Both the position numbers and the translations under genes were made by a program. DNA of 64,000 nt. Source: Paenibacillus glycanilyticus (GTDB taxonomy: Bacteria > Bacillota > Bacilli > Paenibacillales > Paenibacillaceae). Numbering within the stretch: position 1 is the first letter of the stretch; the number at the start of each line of letters is the position of its first letter. This document shows positions 36,401 through 45,900 of the stretch, piece by piece. The notes beneath the pieces are model-generated. The model searched no databases. It saw only the letters and a program-made list of their open reading frames with translations, and was not told the origin of the DNA. The stretch spans positions 124,001-188,000 of the forward strand of contig NZ_JAMBNP010000011.1 of NCBI RefSeq assembly GCF_023715145.1, in the 5' to 3' direction.

Positions 36401-37696
36401 GGCGAAATCCGTGTTTCCGGGCGACCAAGCCATTGCGCGAAGCGTATACGCTTGGCCCGTCAGAGAGCTGGAGGCAACCGTCTCATAGGTGTCGATCCGG
36501 CTGGTGGCGGCACCGACCGTAATGCCGAGCTCCGCCGTCGACGGGGAACCTAGCGAATAGTAGTAAGGCGCGTCCATAGCGGAGTTGCCCGCGGCGATGA
36601 CGGGAACGACGCCGGCTAGGGCCGCGTTGTTGATGGCGACTGCCTCGGCCGAATACGGATCCTTTGTCCCATCGTCGCCAAGAGACAGATTGATCACGTC
36701 CATGCCGTCTTTGACGGCGTGCTCGATGCCGTCGACGATCATGGCCGAGGTGCCGGTGGCAAGCGGTCCGCCCAACACTTTATAGACGTATAAGTCCGAT
36801 TCGTAGGCCACGCCCTTTTGCAGGAAATGACCGTCGACGTTCGCCGCGCGTCCCGCGATGGTGCCGGAAACGTGGGTGCCGTGGGTCGTGCCGGCGACCA
36901 GCTGCTCCGGTACCGGGATGTCCTCGTAGGGATCGTCGTCGTTGTAAAAGGAGTCGTGTCCGCCTTTAAACGCTCCTTTCAAGTCGGGGTGGACATAGTC
37001 AACGCCGGTATCGATGACCCCAACCTTCAGCCCTTTGCCGGTATAGCCTTCCGCCCAGGCTTTATCAACGCCAAGCTGCTGCAGAGGGGTCATATCGATC
37101 CGCGGATCCTCCGCATCCGTCTCGTAGGATTGCACCGGCTTGGCCGTATAAGTCAGGTTCGGATAGATCGCCCTGATGCCGGGGAGCTTCGCCAGCTTGG
37201 CGATGCCGGTACCCGGCAGCGTGACGGCCATGCCGTTTAGCACCTGGTTGTACCGATAGTCGACGTCAAGGGGCAAGCCGCTCGCTGTGGCGGACTTCAA
37301 GAAAGAGGCTTGCTCGGTTTGAACCGCATTTACGTTCGCTTCGGCAGCCAGCGTCTTATACCCTTTGCTTGCGGCGTATTTGCCGACAGCGGCAGGCTGG
37401 GCGCTCAATTGAATGATAACGCTCACTGGGCCGGTGGAGGAGGTATCGATGTCCGGCGAAATAAAGAGGCTGTCCGAGCTGCTGGAAGCGGAAGACAAGC
37501 TGCGCTTCCAATCGCTCGCGAAGGCTTCGAACAGATTCGCTTCCGGAGCCGCTGTGGCCGCAAGCGCAGAAATAGGATTGTAAGCCGAAGCTTCGGCAGC
37601 CGCGGGAACGGCCGACTGGAGCAGACCGGAGGCCAGGACAGCCGTGGCCGTGATAAGGGATGACAAGGTATGAATGCGCTTATAGATGCTCTTCAA
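33440..37696 (-). CDS. SLH-anchored cell-surface subtilase (active type), minus copy
   Basis: 1418-residue secreted serine protease of family S8. Signal peptide (about 1-34), I9-like propeptide (about 90-185), then the catalytic domain with Asp229 (VIDTGVD), His272 (HGTHVSG), oxyanion Asn371 (AAGNSA) and Ser633 (GTSMATPH), all intact. A PA domain (~430-560) is inserted, as in cell-envelope proteases. Fn3-like regions follow, then a Gly/Pro/Asn-rich linker and three C-terminal SLH repeats (~1230-1418). The start is TTG 37696 with AAGAGGAA upstream. It is second in a two-gene operon, 43 bases after a pseudo-subtilase, and is paralogous to 46390-50676. Probable role: wall-attached protein degradation or processing. 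Confidence 0.93.
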   Translation of the reverse strand: MKSIYKRIHTLSSLITATAVLASGLLQSAVPAAAEASAYNPISALAATAAPEANLFEAFASDWKRSLSSASSSSDSLFISPDIDTSSTGPVSVIIQLSAQPAAVGKYAASKGYKTLAAEANVNAVQTEQASFLKSATASGLPLDVDYRYNQVLNGMAVTLPGTGIAKLAKLPGIRAIYPNLTYTAKPVQSYETDAEDPRIDMTPLQQLGVDKAWAEGYTGKGLKVGVIDTGVDYVHPDLKGAFKGGHDSFYNDDDPYEDIPVPEQLVAGTTHGTHVSGTIAGRAANVDGHFLQKGVAYESDLYVYKVLGGPLATGTSAMIVDGIEHAVKDGMDVINLSLGDDGTKDPYSAEAVAINNAALAGVVPVIAAGNSAMDAPYYYSLGSPSTAELGITVGAATSRIDTYETVASSSLTGQAYTLRAMAWSPGNTDFASLLGTDPIGAVYLGFGLDADYDGKDVTGKIVIVTRTHSSQGISFSRQINSAKEHGAKAVVIFNGTTNDSRDVWQENTVDLSESIPGRDGPIGYMGFNGPLEDSIPAFDIAGKEGRALVRAMLKQPNAPESLTFDKPFKSVSLPGDTMAEFSSRGPNQDDRLGIKPDVVAPGHRIVSSVPAFGLVHPDADYDEAYDRYSGTSMATPHIAGLALLLKDKFPNWTPSDVRAALANTSDPLADENGLPYDVYSQGAGRADVANALHTAALLKSLDEITILDKNMKPITLPSEASSVAFGVLDPSAGDAKAASTLQLKSVTDKSVAYEAKTELHKTFTNKPGYATTPDWAGITVKLTGLDAGSKLSVDAGKARTFGLSVEAKPDAKPGVYEGTVVLEGDSVPALHLPFVFHIGKKPLDNENAFGGISVSNRIVSPQSPIDIAINYNGGGFNILQLGLLDNNGRYYGLLADWKSSKNGLDAYMSKGTYVIEGFNGSYLSAEQDSGANGSYDLPALPDGQYVLSAVTAYSVFGFTSEIHFSNITINVDNDYTGGDQPGGGNPGDGNPGGGNGGQPGGGSPQTSDPVPTDKYGDVTTSVIADSQAPVKLVAKTSSASGKLTATIDDTELDRAFESAAKSTAFVITATSADAEEAVLSLTPAQAQRLKAAPPESSVVLAWNGASVALPLSAIRSLSQDAGLAIRIKKNGAAVKRFEAVYPDAKVVGTPIAFEASSVKDGIETPIPLSVKDTITRAFLIDGDVQAANAGALYEEDGAVRPATATFKTGKDGGTIAIVARPGFSTYAAAVRDIAFSDIGTSWAKEEIRKLAAQFIMNGTASGTFAPKRNVTRAEFASMLVRALGLKTPGTTAPFTDVNVKDWFAAEVAAAHAAGLVTGEHGRFQPNAVISRQDMAVMLNRSLKLLNVNPPASGSSVYSDAGTIGAYAINDIRAVTDAGLMNGIDVKGDRFFHPAEATTREAAATVLYRLLQAAKRIN

Positions 37697-37739
37697 GTCC
37701 GGATTCCTCTTTTCCTAATTATTGATGGCGACCGCATGA

Positions 37740-40700
37740 TTACGATACGATCTCGAAGGCGTCGATCGAGATGACGGAGCCTGTGGAGCTCGCATTCTTC
37801 TTCCCGCTGTTCACCACGCGCACCGTGTGCTTGCCCGCGGACAGCGTCCCCGATTCGAAGACAACGGCTTCGTACTTCCGGGCCGGCCGGTACAGGTCCG
37901 CCGATCCTGTCAATTTTCCGTCGATATAGATATCCGCAATGCCGCGGTTGCTCCCGATCGGCGCGAGGAGGCGAATCTTCGTGCCGGTGAAGCTCAGCTC
38001 GGCGAAATCGTCCTTTGCGATGGACGTCGTCACGGACTGGCCCGAGTAAACCGTGCTGAAGCTCGTGGTCCAAGTACCGTCATAGTGCACCTGGTAGAAG
38101 TCGGCATCCTGAACGAGATGTTTGACGATGAATGCGTCGACGTTCACGAATGCGGGATCGTTCTTCTTGGCTCTCGGATCGGTCTTGCCCGTCCATTCGA
38201 TGCGGATCGTATGCTTATCGTTGGAGACCGTCTTCTTGAAGAGCGCCTGGCGTTTCGATTCGGTCTTGTCATACAAGGAAACCGTTGAGGCCAGCTTGCC
38301 GTCGAGATAGACGTTGGCGATGCCTTGCTGCGGGTTCTTGGTTCCGATCCATTCGATGTAGCTGCCATCGAAGGAGAGTTCGGCATGGCCGGGGGCGTCT
38401 ATGCGCTTCGCGCTTCCGCCGGACAACGCGTCGTCCGATACCGTCTCCCAATCGCCGACGAACGTCACGGCTTCCGAATCGTCCTCATAGGCGCCGGAAG
38501 GGTTGGCGTGCTGCAAGCGCAGCGTGAAGTCGCCTGTTCCCGCGTATGCATAGACATTCACGTAATAGGTGCCGGTCTGCTTCGCGAAATAAGTGAAGCT
38601 CTCGTTGGACGTCCCCGGATGCTCGGAAGCGGCGACGATGCCGGTCTTGCCGTGAACGGTAACCGCGGAAGGCGAGAAGAGGTAGAGATCGAAGTCGGTG
38701 CCTTCGTCACCCGTCAGCTCCGCTTGAATGGTTTCGCCCGCGTGCAGATCAACGGCGTATACGCGATCCGGATCGGAGGCTTCTTCGAGGCGCTCGCTTA
38801 ATTCCGAAGTCTGAAGCGGGGTCCCGGGAATATCTTTATCGGAAATGGCATGATAGGCGTCGATCAGCTTGCCGGACATGTTCGTGTCAGCCAGGGAGCT
38901 TATTTTCTTCCCGCTGTTAATCAAGCGTTGAATCGTCTGTTTCGCATCGTAGGCGGGATTTTCGCCGAGTACCAAGGCGGCCGCGCCAGCGGCGTTAGCG
39001 ATAGCCGGCGTGCCGTAGGACCCTTGGAGGTCGTAATCCGGCTTATCGAGGAGCAGATTGGTTCGGGCGAATGAATCCCGGGCTGCAACGACATCGCCAA
39101 GCGAGGCCTCCGGCATCGGAACGGACTGTCCGGCGTAAATGGTCCCTTCTTCTCCCACCAAATCGTAATAACCGAAAAAGCCTTCGTACAGATAATCCAG
39201 ATGCAGCGTGTCCTTCACGAAAGATGAGGTTTCGCTTCCGAAGAGAGCGTCCCTGCCCGTTAGAAGAAGTCTGCCGCCCGCTTGCAGGTAACTCGTTAAA
39301 TCGGTCTTGTCGGACTCGGTCAGCACAGGCGGCGCGTTCGGATCGGGATTGGTACTCGCGTTGGCGTAGCCGGTGAACCAAATGACGATATCGTACGCCT
39401 GCATGTCCTCCAGAGCGGGTCCCTTATCGTTTTTGGGTACGGTCTCGACGTGGAACGTTCCCCGCGCATCGTCGAGCGGCATTCCGTCCGTCTCAAAGCC
39501 GGCGGACAGGAGGAAGCTCTTGTATAGTTCTAGAAAGCTCCGTTCCTCCTCGTTGCCTCCAACCGAGTTGTCGTCCTGGACAAGCAGTACCGAAGGTTTG
39601 TCCGCGCCCTCGCCCAAATAATCAAGCGCTGCGCGGAAGGAGTCGGTTTGAAACGGCGGAGCGAAATTCTCGAAGCCGAGTCCGTTATAGATCGCTCTGT
39701 ACGAGCCGGTATCGATTTGGGCGGCGTATGCCAGGTTTTCCGAAGGCATAGTCGTAATTACATCGTTGGCCGGCGCAGCGATCTGAACGGTATTCTTGCC
39801 GTAGCTCGTAGATGAATAGCCGTTACGCCCGATGCCGTTGACAGTCAGCACGTTCGGAAGCATGTAGGATGCCGGGTAGGTCGGTATGCGGTCCACGTCG
39901 TCGCGATAGTCGCCGGGCTGCGCAATGAAAAGCATATCGGAGTGCCGAAGCGCGTCCAGAATTAGCTCGCTCGGTTCCCAGGTAGCGAAGTCCAGGACGG
40001 CGATGTCGGCACCCATCTGCTCGGCGTAGGCAATGCCCGCCGCGATTTGCGAGAACGTTCCGCTGCGCGATATCGAAGAAAACGTCTTAATCGGAAGAAT
40101 CTTCGCGTTTGGTGCCACGCCGGCGATCCCCACGCTATTATTCATGGAGGCGGCTACGATGCCCGCGATTGCCGTCCCGTTCTTCGAGGGGTCGTTCAAG
40201 TCGTCGGCATTGTTGTCTTCATGATTGAAGTCCCAGCCGTGAACGTCGTCGATAAAGCCGTTGCCGTCGTCGTCGATGCCGTTATTAGGGATTTCTTTGG
40301 GATTCGTCCAAACACGGTCAGCGAGATCGGGATGATCGCCGTCCACGCCGTCGCTGATGACCGCTACGACGACTTCCTTGCCGCCGTTCTTCAGAGTAGG
40401 CCAGGCTTCCGGGGCGTTGATGTCGATATCCGATATGCTGGCTGGCCAATCATCGGTGTCGAGGGTGTTATGCAAAGCCCATTGTTCTGGAAATATTGGA
40501 TCGTTCGGGATTAGGGGGGATAACTTGGATGTGACGGTTGCAAGTTCTTTAGTGGAGGCCGTATCCGTCGTTGCGATCGGCGCCTGTGAAGCTGGCTTGG
40601 CTTGCGGTGCGTTGGACTCGATTGCCGACGGCTCCGGCACGAATACTTGGGCGTCCGGCTCCGCGTACAAGACGTTCGGGTCGGCCTTGATTCGAGCTAG

Positions 40701-41093
40701 GAGAGCGTCGATATCCGCGCCTTCGGGCAGTTTCAGCACCTCGCTGCCGAGACTAGGCAGCGTCCGTGCCGGCTTCAGGCCGTAATTTGCGGCGATCGCC
40801 GCCGCGTTGGTGCCGCTCTTATACTTAACGACGATGCTGTCGGCTTTCGGGGCATCGACGGATGGCCGCGGTATCGGTTCCAAATGAGGACCAGCAGGAA
40901 CTTCGATAACCGGTTCCTTTACGTTTTCGCCTTCCGGAAGCTGCGTCTTCCGCACTTTCTCGGTGGATGAAGTTTCTTGCGCTGACGCTACTCCTTGCTT
41001 ATGCGAATCGAGGGAAGGGGCGAGGGTGCCGCTGACCAAAATGGTCGTTAACAGTAAAGATGAGCAGATGGTTTTATTCAAGTGACGCTTCAA
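37740..41093 (-). CDS. Secreted pseudo-subtilase, all three triad positions changed
   Basis: 1117-residue S8-fold protein. Signal peptide and an inhibitor-type prodomain (VKYKSG...PNVLYAEPD, ~85-150) precede a subtilase domain that keeps the family frame but not the catalysis. The Asp position reads VISDGVD (Ser247), the His position NGTAIAG (Asn305), the oxyanion Asn is Asp (QPGDYR), and the Ser motif is YGTPAIANAAG (Thr or Pro). A ~200-residue insert (LLVQDD, DIVIWFTG, LQAGGRLLLTGRD) resembles a GATase/ThuA-like fold. Then come a PPC domain and two beta-sandwich repeats (IEWIGTKNPQQGIA; IRLLAPIGSNRGIA), possibly carbohydrate-binding. TTG 41093 is chosen for GGAGGAG 8 bases upstream. It is transcribed before the active protease. 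The role is unknown: chaperone, inhibitor or binding subunit. Confidence 0.88.
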   Translation of the reverse strand: MKRHLNKTICSSLLLTTILVSGTLAPSLDSHKQGVASAQETSSTEKVRKTQLPEGENVKEPVIEVPAGPHLEPIPRPSVDAPKADSIVVKYKSGTNAAAIAANYGLKPARTLPSLGSEVLKLPEGADIDALLARIKADPNVLYAEPDAQVFVPEPSAIESNAPQAKPASQAPIATTDTASTKELATVTSKLSPLIPNDPIFPEQWALHNTLDTDDWPASISDIDINAPEAWPTLKNGGKEVVVAVISDGVDGDHPDLADRVWTNPKEIPNNGIDDDGNGFIDDVHGWDFNHEDNNADDLNDPSKNGTAIAGIVAASMNNSVGIAGVAPNAKILPIKTFSSISRSGTFSQIAAGIAYAEQMGADIAVLDFATWEPSELILDALRHSDMLFIAQPGDYRDDVDRIPTYPASYMLPNVLTVNGIGRNGYSSTSYGKNTVQIAAPANDVITTMPSENLAYAAQIDTGSYRAIYNGLGFENFAPPFQTDSFRAALDYLGEGADKPSVLLVQDDNSVGGNEEERSFLELYKSFLLSAGFETDGMPLDDARGTFHVETVPKNDKGPALEDMQAYDIVIWFTGYANASTNPDPNAPPVLTESDKTDLTSYLQAGGRLLLTGRDALFGSETSSFVKDTLHLDYLYEGFFGYYDLVGEEGTIYAGQSVPMPEASLGDVVAARDSFARTNLLLDKPDYDLQGSYGTPAIANAAGAAALVLGENPAYDAKQTIQRLINSGKKISSLADTNMSGKLIDAYHAISDKDIPGTPLQTSELSERLEEASDPDRVYAVDLHAGETIQAELTGDEGTDFDLYLFSPSAVTVHGKTGIVAASEHPGTSNESFTYFAKQTGTYYVNVYAYAGTGDFTLRLQHANPSGAYEDDSEAVTFVGDWETVSDDALSGGSAKRIDAPGHAELSFDGSYIEWIGTKNPQQGIANVYLDGKLASTVSLYDKTESKRQALFKKTVSNDKHTIRIEWTGKTDPRAKKNDPAFVNVDAFIVKHLVQDADFYQVHYDGTWTTSFSTVYSGQSVTTSIAKDDFAELSFTGTKIRLLAPIGSNRGIADIYIDGKLTGSADLYRPARKYEAVVFESGTLSAGKHTVRVVNSGKKNASSTGSVISIDAFEIVS

Positions 41094-41503
41094 TTCCGTA
41101 TCTCCTCCTAGACGAATGGTTCTGAACATACGTGTCTCGCATCGGCTGCGAGTGCTTGCTCATTGAATGAATCTCGTTAGGGGTCTCGCAATAGGCTGAA
41201 TTTACGTGCCATTATCTCGTGCTGGGCCTTTCTTTCCCTTCAGGGAATAAATTCTCTCCTATTTTTTATTTTTCATTGGAACTTTCAAGTAGGGGACTCT
41301 CCTAAAATGACCAACCTCCTTGATCGAACTGAATACGAACAGAAACTCAACCAAATGTCATGAAATATAACATATAATAGGCAGGTTTCTGAAGAGATTA
41401 TATAATCTATGATTTTCTCACGTCAATAAGTATATTTAACTAAACAAATAGAATAGTAAATGTTATTTTCATGTCATGTATGAAATAATTAATGTTACTA
41501 TTT

Positions 41504-41520
41504 ATAACAAATAAATTACA
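41504..41520 (-). promoter_or_regulatory. WalR-like box upstream of minus protease operon
   Basis: Read on minus: TGTAAT-TTATT-TGTTAT, fits TGTWAH-N5-TGTWAH. It lies about 410 bases upstream of the TTG start, in AT-rich DNA, so a chance match is possible. Confidence 0.35.
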
Positions 41521-41601
41521 TTATTGTTACTAATAATCGAAACCTTTTCCGTCCAAAAACTCCTCCGGCCTCCAGTGATCACGGGCATCGGAATGATACG
41601 T

Positions 41602-41685
41602 TTAGCTGAGGCCGGGGCCGTACAGGAAGCCTTGTCCTTGCGTCAGCTCGTAGGTCATGCTGTCCGTACGCAAATACCCTTTGCC
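41602..41685 (-). pseudogene. Remnant of an AraC-type sensor domain
   Basis: Open minus-strand stretch encoding GKGYLRTDSMTYELTQGQGF followed by LYGPGLS and a stop. This is the typical start of the cupin sensor of AraC regulators (G-x-G-x-L ... Y-x-L-x-x-GQGFL-x-PG). Nothing of the DNA-binding part follows and no start codon precedes it. A short decayed fragment. Confidence 0.4.
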
Positions 41686-41706
41686 TCCTCGACGATACGG
41701 GGAAAT

Positions 41707-41771
41707 AAGAAAAAAGCCTGCGGCAATCAGCCGCAGGCAACAATAGAGAATATATTAAGGGGGGGTCATGT
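41707..41771 (-). ncRNA. Candidate C-rich small RNA, copy B
   Basis: Predicted ~65-nt minus-strand RNA starting near GGACATGACCCCCCC, with an AU-rich middle (TTAATATATTCTCT) and a perfect terminator hairpin GCCTGCGGC/GCCGCAGGC (41716-41738, loop of 5) followed by TTTTTTCTTATTT. The -10 is TACAAT (41777-41782). Copy A at 32852-32982 shares the C-run, AU block, hairpin, -10 position and upstream box while differing elsewhere, so these elements are conserved. There is no gene between this unit and the protease operon that it precedes. Expression is inferred. Confidence 0.6.
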
Positions 41772-41814
41772 CCTTTATTGTAGGAGCCGATGATGAAAGG
41801 AACCTGAGCAAAAT

Positions 41815-41831
41815 ATTACAGGAAGATTACA
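41815..41831 (-). promoter_or_regulatory. WalR-like box, sRNA copy B
   Basis: Read on minus: TGTAAT-CTTCC-TGTAAT, a full match to TGTWAH-N5-TGTWAH. It lies 32 bases upstream of the -10 element, exactly as in copy A. Confidence 0.6.
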
Positions 41832-42845
41832 AATGATCCTGGCGCAAAATGAACAAAAAAAGCAGCAGACGTTTTGGGAAGTTGAGCTTTACAACCTCGC
41901 CAAGATGGTATTAAAAGCAAAAGCTAAGGACAGTCTTAATCCAATTCCACATAAATCCACCCCCTTTTGTAGATCGATCGTTCTCATAATATGAAATTGA
42001 TCCTAGTTTTGTCAAGTGTGGCTTGAGCGGAATTAGAATAGAAGGTCTTAAACAAAACCGAAATTATCTTTGCTAAGACAACCGAACGCGCGTAGTCTAA
42101 TGACTAAGATTGATTAAGCAACTGTCTAACGAATTCTTTCGTGTTTGAAAAGTGAATAATTGAAGAGAGCTGTGGAAATCCAAAGTTACGTCATAAACCT
42201 GAGCAATTAAACCGCACCCGTTGGCTCAGGCCCACTTGGCTGTGGCCGATCCATGATCATGCATGAGTAACTAAATCAATTCCTCTGTGGCGCTAGCGGC
42301 TGCTTGCATGCAACATTTTAGTGAGTGAACCTCTTCTTGAGGCGGCCTCGAGTGACATACCTGCTAAAAAAAGGAATTGCGACGTCATAGCCAAAGGCGT
42401 GAAGAAGAGCCAAGAGTAGGCATTTTTCTCATCGGCGGACTTTTTAGTGTAGTGACCCTGCCCAAGCGATGCTTGGGCTTATTTGCCGTTGCCACGGATT
42501 AGACTCGAGGGAATTGACAGAAGGAGACAAGAAGTCATTTGCACTATTTGTATACAGAAACATAGTTCAAAAGTATTGCATTTGATAGTCTCGTCGTAAG
42601 GATTAGAAAGAGGTTTTGAAAAAAAGTAGTAATTTTATCACATTGCATGTCAGATAATAAAAAAATGTTGTTAAAATTTATTATTATTTTGAAAGAAAAA
42701 TGTAATTTTTCGCGTGTTAATTAATAAAACGTCATATATGTGATATTGTAAACGGTTCAATAATACTTGACCACTAATTCTATGTGATGTAATCTAACAA
42801 GCAATTATTGTAAGTCTATTTGTACTATGATACAATTCTCTTAGT
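41832..42845. other. Long AT-rich intergenic region between divergent protease operons
   Basis: About 1 kb with no supportable gene. A hairpin GCCCAAGC-GAT-GCTTGGGC followed by TTATTT lies at 42460-42484. The stretch 42190-42420 has mixed composition and could be a decayed mobile element or gene. The last 200 bases are very AT-rich, as expected for a promoter region. Confidence 0.5.
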
Positions 42846-42862
42846 TGTAAAATAGTTGTAAA
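42846..42862 (+). promoter_or_regulatory. WalR-like box upstream of plus protease operon
   Basis: TGTAAA-ATAGT-TGTAAA, a perfect TGTWAH-N5-TGTWAH, 113 bases upstream of the TTG start at 42976. The right half overlaps a possible -35 TTGTAA, with TAGATT at 42881-42886 as a weak -10. Confidence 0.5.
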
Positions 42863-42975
42863 AAGTTATTGAATATTTGATAGATTCGCCGTTGAAAGGC
42901 AGGTGAACCTGCAGCAGGATTCATTTATTTCTTACGCCTATAGGTCTTATTTCTGTTTATTTGGAGGATGACAAC

Positions 42976-45900
42976 TTGAAGAGAGAATTGGTAAAGAAGT
43001 CGATAACAGTCGCAGCCCTTTGCTCGCTGCTGTTCGGCTCGGTGGATCCCGCGTTCTTAAACGCGGCCGGAACGGACGATAGAAAAAGCGCCTGGACCGC
43101 AGAGACGGCACCACAAGACAACGTCGTGCAGGTCGCGCCGTTAACAGATGAACCGAAGGATGGGGCTAAGCCCACCCTGCCGGGCAAAGCAAGCCTAGCC
43201 GAAGCAGGCGGACGAATCATCGTGAAGTATAAGCCTGGTCACCAATCGGCTTCGACTTCAATTCTTGCGACGGCCAAGACGAAGAGCAATGCCTCGCTTC
43301 CGACATTAGGCGCTTCGCTCGTCCAGCTTGCGAACCCTGCTGACGCGGCGAAGGTGCTCGAAGCGCTGAACAAAGATCCCAACGTCTTATACGCCGAGCC
43401 GGATTTCCGAATCTCTGGTTCGCGCCTACATATGGACGGTGCTCCGGCGAAGGACGAGAAGGAAAAGGACGTGAAAAACAAGATCGTGAAGGCTGCCGCC
43501 GAAGCGGCTAAGGCTGCGGAGGCCGACTCGCCGAATGATACATATTTCCCGTTGCAGTGGGCGCTCCGCAACACGGGGCAAACCCCGCCGTTCAATTACA
43601 ATCATCCGCTTCTAGATGGATATCCCGGGGAGCCTGGGCTCGATATCAAGGCACCAGAGGCTTGGACGGTGACGCAAGGAAGTCCGAACGTCACGGTCGC
43701 CGTCATCGATACCGGCGTACAGGCGGATCACCCGGATTTGGAGGGCAAAATCTGGACCAATCCGAAGGAGCGTGCCGGTAACGGAGTCGACGACGACGGG
43801 AACGGGTTCGTCGATGACGTTCACGGCTGGAATTTTGCTGGAGGCAGCAATGAGACGTACAGCGAGCTCGACTGGGAGGATCACGGTACGGCCGTGGCCG
43901 GCGTAATTGCGGCAGGCACGAATAATGACATTGGCCTTGCGGGAATTGCGCCCGATGTGAAGATCATGCCCGTGAAGTACATCGGAGAAGGTGGCTATGG
44001 CTACATTTCGGATCTGATCGAGGCAATCGCCTACGCGGAGAGGAACGGTGCACAGATCGCTTACATGAACGCGGAAACGTACACCTTCAGCCAGGCTATG
44101 AAGGATGCTGTCGATTCCTCGTCCATGCTCTTCGTCGCCGGTTCCGGCAATTACGTCGTAAATACGGACGGCAGCCCATCCTATCCGGCTTCCTTCGACA
44201 GTCCGAATATGCTATCGGTCACTGGTATTGACAACGAAGGTAATCTTACTGCAGATGCCAATTTCGGCTACAAGAGCGTTGACGTAGCCGCTCCTGGCGA
44301 AGCGGTCGCCACGATTGTACAGGTGTCGAAACCGGGGCATGCCGCTGAAATAGCAGATCCTGCTAACGGCTCCAAAGTCATCTTTAACGGTATCGCCTTC
44401 GAGAATATCCTCGATGATGAGGATGCGGACTACAATTATCGCCAAGACGCGTTTGATGTGGCCATGGATTATCTCGAGGCATCCAAGTATGACGCGAGCA
44501 AGAAGATATTGCTCGTGCAGGACGACTTGTCCAATTTCACGAGTATTCCAAGCTCCAATAAATTAGAAAAGTATAAAGCCCTGCTGGAGGATTACGCTGG
44601 CGAGGTGACAATCGTACAGTCGGCGCCGGATGGTGGCGACGGCCCAACATCACAGGAAATGTCTGAATATGACGCTGTCATTTGGTTTACGGGCTCGGCG
44701 GATCGATTGAATATTTCGAACCTTACCGAGAACGATCAGAAGAACTTGACTGCCTTTATTCAAGGCGGCGGACATCTCATGCTGACGGGCTCAAACGTCT
44801 TGAACGGTCCTACCGAGGAAGGCGGAGATGAACCGTCGAGCATTATCGACACGCCATTCGTCAAGGACGTGCTGCATTTGGCGTTCGTTGACCAGTACTT
44901 CTACGACAAAACGGTCGGCTTGCCGGACACGATTTACGCGTACAAGGAGTACCCGCTGGACGAGGACAAGGACAGCTACAACTGGATCAAGTCCAGGGAT
45001 CCGAAGATCGCCAAGATCGACTTGGTGAGCGTAATAAAGGATTTCCAGGGCAGCAGCTATGCTTATTGGAGGGGCACTGATATTGCGGCGGCGCACGCAG
45101 CGGGAGTCGCGGCACTGGTGTTCAGCCAGGACGAATCGCTGAGCGCACTCGCGGCGAAGCAGCGGATCGTCAACAGCGGCACACGCCTCAGCTCGCTGGC
45201 GGGCAAGACGCAGAGCGGGCGCCTGATTAATGCGTATCAAGCGCTGGCTGACGATGATGTGCCGGGCACGCCTTTCTCCGGCGGCAGCATATCCAACCGG
45301 CTCGATGACGCAAACGACCGGAACGATGTTTTCGCGGTAGAGCTCCATGCGGGCGAGGACGTGAACTTTGAACTGACGGGCGACGAGGGCACCGATTTCG
45401 ACCTGTATCTATATTCGCCGGAAGCGGAAACCGTCAACTCGAACACCAATCTGCTGGCTTATTCGGAGAACGAGAAGACGTCCAAGGAGTCAATTGCCTA
45501 TCAAGTAACGCAAACCGGGACGTATTACGTCAACGTCTATGCTCATAAAGGCAAAGGCGCGTATACGTTGACTATGGCGACTAATAACGGTATCGGCGAT
45601 TACGAGGATACCAGCAAGTCGCTGGCGTTTACGGGAGATTGGTCGCAAGTGACGGGCGGAGCTTATACGGGCGGCAGCATGAAGCAGATTGACGCGAAGG
45701 GAAGCGTGGAATTCGCCTTCGATGGAAGCTACTTCGCATGGATCGGCTCGAAGAATCCGAAGCAAGGCATTGCGGATCTGTACGTCGATGGCAAGCTGGT
45801 AGCATCGCCGTCGCTGTACGCGGCGAAGCCGCTTGATAAACAGATCGTGCTTGAGAAGCGGTTGCCGTACGGACGGCACGCGATCAAGATCGTCTGGACC

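Noticed and set aside
41524..41793. 89-codon plus-strand open frame
   Set aside because: Crosses the sRNA hairpin and promoter, has no ribosome-binding site; the opposite strand fits an AraC fragment better.
42360..42500. Insertion-sequence end
   Set aside because: A hairpin and mixed composition are visible, but there is no transposase fragment or matching inverted repeat.
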